Source: an uncultured Acidimicrobiaceae bacterium
GTDB lineage: Bacteria > Actinomycetota > Acidimicrobiia > Acidimicrobiales > RAAP-2
Direction: 5' to 3'
NCBI GenBank assembly: GCA_937894805.1
Contig: CALAYR010000171.1
Location: 1-6,703 of the forward strand
Length of the DNA: 6,703 nucleotides
Below are positions 1-6,703 of this stretch, one piece after another. Every line of letters begins with the position of its first letter. Positions within the stretch are counted from its first letter, which is position 1. The notes under the pieces are model-generated. The model saw only the letters and a list, made by a program, of their open reading frames with translations, did not search any database and was not told where the DNA came from. Both the position numbers and the translations under genes were made by a program.

Positions 1-637
1 CGCGAACCGGATCGATGGCCTCGCGGGTGCCGCCGGCCGTAACCACGACGGAGCGACCGGCGAGGAGCCCACCCGACTGACCCCGCACAATCGACAGGAC
101 GAGCGAGGCAATCACCTCGGGGTCGGGCAGCCGGCCCTTGCCACTGTCACCACCGGCTAGCGGACCCTCTTCGGGTTCTAAGACCATGACGCCACGGCGA
201 CGGAGCGTGGCCAGGTTCTCTTGCACTGAGGGCTGCTCCCACATTTCGGTGTGCATGGCCGGACAGAGCAACACGGGGGCTCGGGAGGCCAACAGAGTGG
301 CCGTTAAGAGGTCGTCGCTTAGCCCCATGGCGTAGCGAGCGATGACGTGGGCAGTGGCCGGTGCAACCACGATGAGATCGGCGTTCTGACCGAGATAGGT
401 GTGGGGAATCGGCGTCGTCGGGTCGCCGTAGAGCTTGGTGCGGGCCGGTTCGCTGGCCAGCGCCGAGAAGGTGACCTCCCCAACGAAGCGCGTGGCGTCG
501 GGAGTCAGAATTGGGGAAACGAAGCAATCGGCGTCACGGAGACGGCGAAGAACTTCAACGGCCTTGTAGGCGGCGATGCCACCGGCAACGCCTAAGACAA
601 TCCGGGGTGGGTCTTGCTTATGCTTCGATGAAGTCAT
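1..637 (-). CDS. coaBC: CoaBC, bifunctional phosphopantothenoylcysteine decarboxylase / phosphopantothenate-cysteine ligase (partial, 3' end outside window)
   Basis: This cytoplasmic flavoenzyme carries out two steps of coenzyme A synthesis: CoaB joins cysteine to 4'-phosphopantothenate, and CoaC decarboxylates the product to 4'-phosphopantetheine. The first 212 residues are present. They cover the whole CoaC domain and about 19 residues of CoaB. Visible motifs are the flavin-binding GVAGGIAAYK (16-25), the presumed catalytic His79 in IPHTYLGQNAD, VVAPATA (90-96), PAMHTEMW (126-133), the flap GGDSGKGRLP (162-171), and the CoaB opening VTAGGTREAIDPVR (199-212). The ATG at 637 lies inside the last codons of rpoZ in another frame, giving a 20-nt overlap. 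No clear Shine-Dalgarno precedes it, so translational coupling is likely. Two CoaC motif positions differ from E. coli Dfp: the Asn of PxMNxxMW is His129, and the Cys of ACGD is Gly162. As I recall it, the mycobacterial enzyme shows similar changes. Identity is secure; the 3' half cannot be judged. Confidence 0.95.
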   Translation of the reverse strand, partial: MTSSKHKQDPPRIVLGVAGGIAAYKAVEVLRRLRDADCFVSPILTPDATRFVGEVTFSALASEPARTKLYGDPTTPIPHTYLGQNADLIVVAPATAHVIARYAMGLSDDLLTATLLASRAPVLLCPAMHTEMWEQPSVQENLATLRRRGVMVLEPEEGPLAGGDSGKGRLPDPEVIASLVLSIVRGQSGGLLAGRSVVVTAGGTREAIDPVR

Positions 638-965
638 CGAAGGCTCGCTGGCGCTCTGCGGCCATCGCCTTTTCGGCCTCTTCGGCTGCGACTTCGGCGG
701 CGAGAATCTCTTCTTCACTCATGCGGTGCATTACAAGCTTGCCTTCGCTGAGTTCTTCAAAGGCCATAGTCAACGACTTGTTGGAGTTGGAGTTGACCTG
801 CGGTGGAATGACGTTCACCTGACTGCGGCCCAGACCGCTCCAGTACGTCGTGATTTCGCGGGCGCGCATCGAGGCCACACGGACCAGGGTGAACTTAGAG
901 TTCTCACACGACTCGAGCATGGGCTCAATTTGTGGATCAACGAGGGTTGGGCGCTCAGCACTCAC
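618..965 (-). CDS. rpoZ: RpoZ, DNA-directed RNA polymerase omega subunit
   Basis: Omega is the small subunit that clamps the C-terminal part of beta' and helps RNA polymerase assemble. The protein is 115 residues, close to the mycobacterial form (about 110) and longer than E. coli omega (91). The conserved core is at 22-42, NSKFTLVRVASMRAREITTYW, matching the family pattern of a hydrophobic helix followed by A-x-R-A-R-x-I. Next come PPQV (54-57) and KSLTMAFEELSEGKL (63-77), the second conserved helix. Residues 83-115 are rich in Ala and Glu and probably form a charged helical tail. I use the GTG at 965 because AAAGGA lies 6 nt upstream (972-977). An internal ATG at codon 16 lacks such a site and would begin only six residues before the conserved core. 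It follows gmk after 22 nt and overlaps coaBC by 20 nt. A candidate internal promoter and a hairpin lie just upstream. Confidence 0.95.
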   Translation of the reverse strand: MSAERPTLVDPQIEPMLESCENSKFTLVRVASMRAREITTYWSGLGRSQVNVIPPQVNSNSNKSLTMAFEELSEGKLVMHRMSEEEILAAEVAAEEAEKAMAAERQRAFDDFIEA

Positions 966-971
966 AGGAAA

Positions 972-977
972 TCCTTT
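972..977 (-). promoter_or_regulatory. Shine-Dalgarno site of rpoZ
   Basis: AAAGGA on the minus strand ends 6 nt before the GTG at 965. It is the main reason for choosing that GTG over the internal ATG. It sits just downstream of the hairpin at 987-1004. Confidence 0.75.
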
Positions 978-986
978 GGAAATTTG

Positions 987-1004
987 GTCAGTCTCGGGAC
1001 TGAC
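987..1004 (-). repeat. Perfect 7-bp inverted repeat (hairpin) at the gmk stop codon
   Basis: On the minus strand GTCAGTC pairs perfectly with GACTGAC around a CCGA loop. The stem includes the gmk TGA (988-990) and ends 9 nt before the rpoZ Shine-Dalgarno. No U-run follows (the next bases are CAAATTTCC), so it does not look like an intrinsic terminator. It could affect mRNA stability or isolate rpoZ initiation from gmk translation. The sequence pairing is certain; the function is inference. Confidence 0.6.
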
Positions 1005-1551
1005 GAACGTTCTTCAGTATACCCAAAATCTCAGTGATTGTCTCATCGAGGGTGTGGTTGGTGACCACAAAGTCGGCGATTTCACGGCCCACGGCCGTTT
1101 CAAAGTCAGAACTTCCGATCCGCAACTGCACGTGGTCATCGGTATCTCCTCGGGCGCGCAGGCGGGATTCGAGCTCCTCCAGGGACGGAGGAAGAAGCAA
1201 AATCACGGTCGCCTTAGGGTGGCGGCTCTTTACCTGCGCCGCACCTTGGATTTCGATCTCTAATAGGACGTCGGTACCGACAGGTGGATTGGGCACCGGC
1301 GTCCCGTACAGATTGCCATGAAATTCCGCCCACTCGTAGAAACGGTCCTCGGCAATCGCCGCTTGGAAGGTTTCGCGATCGACAAAGACGTACTCACTGC
1401 CTATTTCACTCGGACGCATCGCCCTCGAGGTCCAGGATCGACTAAGCCACAACTTAGAGTCACGCTCAATCAAGAGCCGAGCGACAGTCCCCTTGCCGAC
1501 ACCGCCGGGACCGATCAGAACAAAAACAGACGAATCAGCGACCGAGGGCAC
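988..1551 (-). CDS. gmk: Gmk, guanylate kinase
   Basis: Guanylate kinase transfers phosphate from ATP to GMP or dGMP to give GDP or dGDP in the cytoplasm. From the GTG at 1551 the protein has 187 residues. The P-loop GPGGVGKGT is at 14-22. The GMP-binding segment SRSWTSRAMR is at 37-46, the nucleotide-contact stretch EWAEFHGNLYGT at 73-84, LEIEIQGA at 97-104, and PPSLEELESRLRARG at 121-135. The usual GPSGAGKS and TTRxPRPGE motifs appear in variant form, but the key Lys, Arg, Tyr and Glu positions are kept. The start is uncertain. No ATG lies before the P-loop; a TTG at 1581 would add 10 residues and overlap mihF by 47 nt. I prefer GTG 1551 because it puts the P-loop at the usual distance from the N-terminus and overlaps mihF by only 17 nt. 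Neither start has a strong Shine-Dalgarno, so coupling to mihF translation is likely. Identity is secure; the start is moderate. Confidence 0.93.
   Translation of the reverse strand: MPSVADSSVFVLIGPGGVGKGTVARLLIERDSKLWLSRSWTSRAMRPSEIGSEYVFVDRETFQAAIAEDRFYEWAEFHGNLYGTPVPNPPVGTDVLLEIEIQGAAQVKSRHPKATVILLLPPSLEELESRLRARGDTDDHVQLRIGSSDFETAVGREIADFVVTNHTLDETITEILGILKNVRQSRD
1005..1012. repeat. 8-bp perfect palindrome GAACGTTC
   Basis: GAACGTTC lies directly next to the 987-1004 hairpin and downstream of the candidate -10 at 1016-1021, near where transcription from that promoter would start. It lacks the four-base spacer of a Gram-positive LexA box (GAAC-N4-GTTC), so I do not call an SOS operator. 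An 8-bp palindrome can occur by chance. Confidence 0.35.
1016..1044 (-). promoter_or_regulatory. Candidate sigma-70-type promoter for rpoZ-coaBC inside gmk
   Basis: On the minus strand GAGACA (1039-1044, 4 of 6 to TTGACA) is followed after exactly 17 nt by TATACT (1016-1021, 5 of 6 to TATAAT). Initiation would fall near 1009, giving a leader of about 45 nt that holds the palindrome, the hairpin at 987-1004 and the rpoZ Shine-Dalgarno. The -10 uses an ATA isoleucine codon of gmk, a codon usually rare in GC-rich genomes, and the local sequence is AT-richer than its surroundings. It is a sequence match only; chance matches of this quality occur. Confidence 0.4.
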
Positions 1552-1864
1552 GAAAGAGCTCGGCTCGTTGCTTGGGACCAAGCCCGCGCACGCGGCGCGT
1601 CTGCGCGATGGCGGCGTCTTGCATAATGCGCTTGGCCTTCACTTCTCCAATAGTCGGTAGCGCGCTAATCAGATCAAATGCTCGCATCTGGGCCACGCAC
1701 TCTTCACCGGCCGCGAGATCAAAAAGATCCGCAAGCGATAACTCGCCCACTTTGACCATCCGCTTAACCTCGGCACGGCGACGGCGATTCGCTACGGCCA
1801 ACTTCGATGCGGCAACACGCTGTTCTTGACTGAGGCTGGGTGGAGTCGGAGACACGCCGGTCAC
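1535..1864 (-). CDS. mihF: Actinobacterial integration host factor (mIHF)
   Basis: mIHF is a small, essential, nucleoid-associated DNA-binding protein of Actinobacteria, unrelated to the alpha/beta IHF of E. coli. It bends DNA and was first found as the host factor for mycobacteriophage L5 integration. The protein has 109 residues. The N-terminal part (11-40) is a basic helix with LSQEQRVAASKLAVANRRRR. A helix-turn-helix-like core follows with ISALPTIGEVKAKRIMQ (66-82), matching the family's ALPGVGKVRAxxIM. The signature RRVRGLGPKQRAEL is at 90-103. The start is a GTG at 1864, 24 nt after the pyrF stop. A purine-rich AGAGG is present but about 18 nt away, too far for a normal ribosome site. 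A second in-frame GTG at 1855 is an alternative and would remove three residues. It overlaps gmk, a linkage that is conserved in many actinobacteria. The family call is firm; the exact start is less certain. Confidence 0.93.
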   Translation of the reverse strand: MTGVSPTPPSLSQEQRVAASKLAVANRRRRAEVKRMVKVGELSLADLFDLAAGEECVAQMRAFDLISALPTIGEVKAKRIMQDAAIAQTRRVRGLGPKQRAELFRALGR

Positions 1865-1888
1865 AATAGTGGGCGAAAAGAACCTCTG

Positions 1889-2728
1889 CTAGAGAAGTGC
1901 TGAGGAGAGGTCGTCGCGCAGTCGTTGCGCGGCGTCGGCGATTGCACGGCGCTCCGGTCCCGCGTCGCTGATACTCCGCGACGCATTCACCAAGACGCTG
2001 CCCTTTCGGCAACGCTCAAAGAGTCGCCCCACGTCGCTAGGTGTGGCCCCTTGAGCGCCGACACCAGGCACGAGGAACGGACCATTCATTTCTTCGAGTG
2101 GAAATTCAGAGTGATCGCGAGTCGCACCAACGACGGCACCAAGGTGCCCCAGGGCGCCGGGGCTCGACTCGTTGCGCTCGGCAATGGAACGGAGTAAAAA
2201 GTCTTCAACTCGTTCACCGGAGTCCACGCGAGCCGTTTGAATGGGTCGCCCCTCGGGATTCGAGCTGGCCACGACGACAAACAGTCCCTTGTTGTAGGTG
2301 GCGGCCGTCTCAATCAAGGAGCTCATGGCATCAAGTCCTAAATAGGGGCTGACCGTCAGTGCGTCGGCGGCCAACGGCGAGGCGGGATGGAGCCAGGCGT
2401 CGGCGTAACCGTCATTCGTCGAACCGATGTCGCCTCGCTTGGCGTCAGCAATGATGAGCACGTTGGCCTCTCGGGCCTCCACGAATAGTCGCTCGAGGGC
2501 GTGGTAACCCGCCGCACCGAAACGCTCAAAGAAGGCCACTTGAGGCTTGATGGCCACCGCTGTTCCCGCAACGGCTTCGAGCATCCGGAAGGCGAAGAAC
2601 TCGAGACCGGTGATGTCGTTACCACGACCCCAGGAATGCAACAGTGAGGCGTGCGGGTCGATACCAACGCAGAGCGGTCCGAGCTCCGCTGAGCGCTCCA
2701 AGACTTCGTCACCAAACCAATTAGCCAT
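1889..2728 (-). CDS. pyrF: PyrF, orotidine 5'-phosphate decarboxylase (type 2 subfamily)
   Basis: This cytoplasmic enzyme performs the last step of UMP synthesis, decarboxylation of OMP. The 279-residue length and sequence fit the longer type 2 subfamily rather than the short E. coli type. The catalytic array is clear: Asp24 in VGIDPH, Lys61 in IKPQVAFFE, and the D-x-K-x-x-D motif DAKRGD at 95-100, followed by IGST. The phosphate-binding part is PGVGAQG (221-227) with Arg251 in NASRSI. The ATG at 2728 is supported by GAGGGAG on the minus strand (2734-2740), 5 nt upstream. It overlaps the end of pyrD by 8 nt (ATGGCTAA), so the two are probably translationally coupled. mihF follows after 24 nt. 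Nothing appears missing or broken. Confidence 0.97.
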   Translation of the reverse strand: MANWFGDEVLERSAELGPLCVGIDPHASLLHSWGRGNDITGLEFFAFRMLEAVAGTAVAIKPQVAFFERFGAAGYHALERLFVEAREANVLIIADAKRGDIGSTNDGYADAWLHPASPLAADALTVSPYLGLDAMSSLIETAATYNKGLFVVVASSNPEGRPIQTARVDSGERVEDFLLRSIAERNESSPGALGHLGAVVGATRDHSEFPLEEMNGPFLVPGVGAQGATPSDVGRLFERCRKGSVLVNASRSISDAGPERRAIADAAQRLRDDLSSALL

Positions 2729-3634
2729 GAGCTCTCCCTCGAACTGCGTCTAGCGATGTCTTATGTTTCGTTAACCATCGTGCAATTTCACGTTGAATCT
2801 TCCACGGAGCCCGCGGCGAGACGAGGCTGGCGGTGCCGACCCCAACGGCGTTAGCTCCGGCCGAGATAAGTGCAATCGCGTCGGCACCGCTCCACACTCC
2901 CCCGATGCCAACAATCGGTGCGCTGGGCAGAGCGCGGCGAATGTCGTAAATGGCCCTCGTAGCGATCGGCAAGAGCGAACGTCCACTCACCCCACCGCCG
3001 CCGTTGCCGAGCACGGGAAGACCGGTCTCGGCGTCGAGCACCATGCCCGTCAGCGTGTTACCAATCACCAACGCTTCAGCTCCGGCCTCCAGGGCTGCCG
3101 TCGCCACGTCAATCAAATCGGGGGCCGTGAGCGTCAATTTCACCCATAGTGGATGCCCTGAGGCGCGACAGGCGCGCACCAGCTCGGCAGTCGCCTCGGG
3201 CGAATTGGCAAAAATAGCGTTACGTGCTTCCAAGTTGGGACAACTCGCGTTTATCTCTAGGGCCGCTATCTCTGCTCCCGAGATGGCGTTGGCCGCATCG
3301 GCAAACTCCTCGGTACTACGGCCCCAGATTGAGCCCACGACGGTAGCGCCGTGAGACCGCAGCTCGGGTAGCCCGTGCTCGCGCCACGCCGAGACACCGG
3401 GACCGGCCAGGCCGACGGCGTTAATCATGGCGTCTCCGGCGGGAGCCACGCGTGGTGCGGGATTACCGGCCCAGGCAAACGCCGAGAGTGACTTGGTCAC
3501 AACGGCACCCAGCGTGGCGAGATCGCCGTACTCCGCCAGTTCCGCTCCATGTCCGACGGTGCCAGACGCCGTGAGCACACAGGTCCGCAAACTCACTGAT
3601 CCAACAGTGGTCTCAAGAGTTGCGTCTTGGGGGC

Positions 3635-3638
<4 letters not shown>
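2721..3638 (-). CDS. pyrD: PyrD, dihydroorotate dehydrogenase, class 1B-like catalytic subunit
   Basis: PyrD is an FMN flavoprotein that oxidises dihydroorotate to orotate, the fourth step of pyrimidine synthesis. The protein has 305 residues, the usual size of soluble class 1 enzymes, and no membrane-targeting N-terminal extension as in class 2. Visible motifs are VVTKSLS (Lys49), GNPAPRV and NAVGLAGPG near the N-terminus, and INASCPN with the presumed catalytic Cys133 (Ser in class 2). Further on are WVKL (Lys167), GNTLTGM (193-199), GGGGVSG (213-219), GIGGVWSG (244-251) and VGTA (267-270). The overall pattern resembles the NAD-linked class 1B enzyme PyrDB of Lactococcus. The frame stays open upstream to 3758, but I use the GTG at 3638. 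It overlaps the carB TGA as GTGA and has AGGAG 8 nt upstream, whereas the upstream extension reads low-complexity, Arg-rich sequence from inside carB. No pyrK, the partner subunit expected for class 1B, lies in the window. Confidence 0.95.

Positions 3639-6703
<3,065 letters not shown>

Noticed and set aside
147..527. A 126-residue minus-strand open frame in the coaBC region
   Set aside because: It is a shifted frame of CoaC, Arg/His-rich, whereas the true frame from 637 carries every CoaC motif up to the window edge.
987..1004. Hairpin after gmk as an intrinsic terminator
   Set aside because: The stem is short and is followed by CAAATTTCC rather than a U-run, and rpoZ begins 22 nt later on the same strand.
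1005..1012. GAACGTTC as an SOS (LexA) box
   Set aside because: The Gram-positive LexA site needs GAAC-N4-GTTC; here the two halves are directly joined.

Overview
The window is a single, tightly packed run of genes, all on the minus strand. It holds the tail of a de novo pyrimidine operon followed by a set of nucleotide, transcription and cofactor genes. In the direction of transcription (right to left) the order is carB (5' end cut off by the window edge), pyrD, pyrF, mihF (actinobacterial integration host factor), gmk, rpoZ and coaBC (3' end cut off by the other edge). No RNA genes, mobile elements, CRISPR arrays or long repeats are visible. No stretch lacks a gene for more than 24 bases.

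The organism is very probably an actinobacterium. The mIHF-type protein is a hallmark of that phylum. The order pyrF-mihF-gmk-rpoZ-coaBC is a known actinobacterial arrangement, and the CoaBC and CarB sequences resemble the mycobacterial forms more than the E. coli forms. Base composition is moderately GC-rich rather than extreme, and pyrD is class 1B-like rather than the class 2 enzyme of mycobacteria. A deep-branching lineage such as Acidimicrobiia would fit, but this placement is inference and was not tested with a tree.

The genes work together as follows. CarB supplies carbamoyl phosphate, PyrD oxidises dihydroorotate to orotate, and PyrF decarboxylates OMP to UMP. Gmk then covers the purine side (GMP to GDP), RpoZ is the omega subunit of RNA polymerase, mIHF is a nucleoid protein, and CoaBC makes 4'-phosphopantetheine for coenzyme A. 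Junctions are overlapping or nearly so: carB/pyrD 4 nt, pyrD/pyrF 8 nt, pyrF/mihF 24-nt gap, mihF/gmk 17 nt overlap with the preferred start, gmk/rpoZ 22-nt gap, rpoZ/coaBC 20 nt overlap. This suggests one transcript with translational coupling.

I found no new biological system here; most of the window is core metabolism. The points most worth a second look are a possible internal promoter plus perfect hairpin between gmk and rpoZ, a class 1B-like pyrD with no pyrK beside it, CoaC active-site motif substitutions (Asn to His and Cys to Gly), and the non-ATG, uncertain start of gmk.
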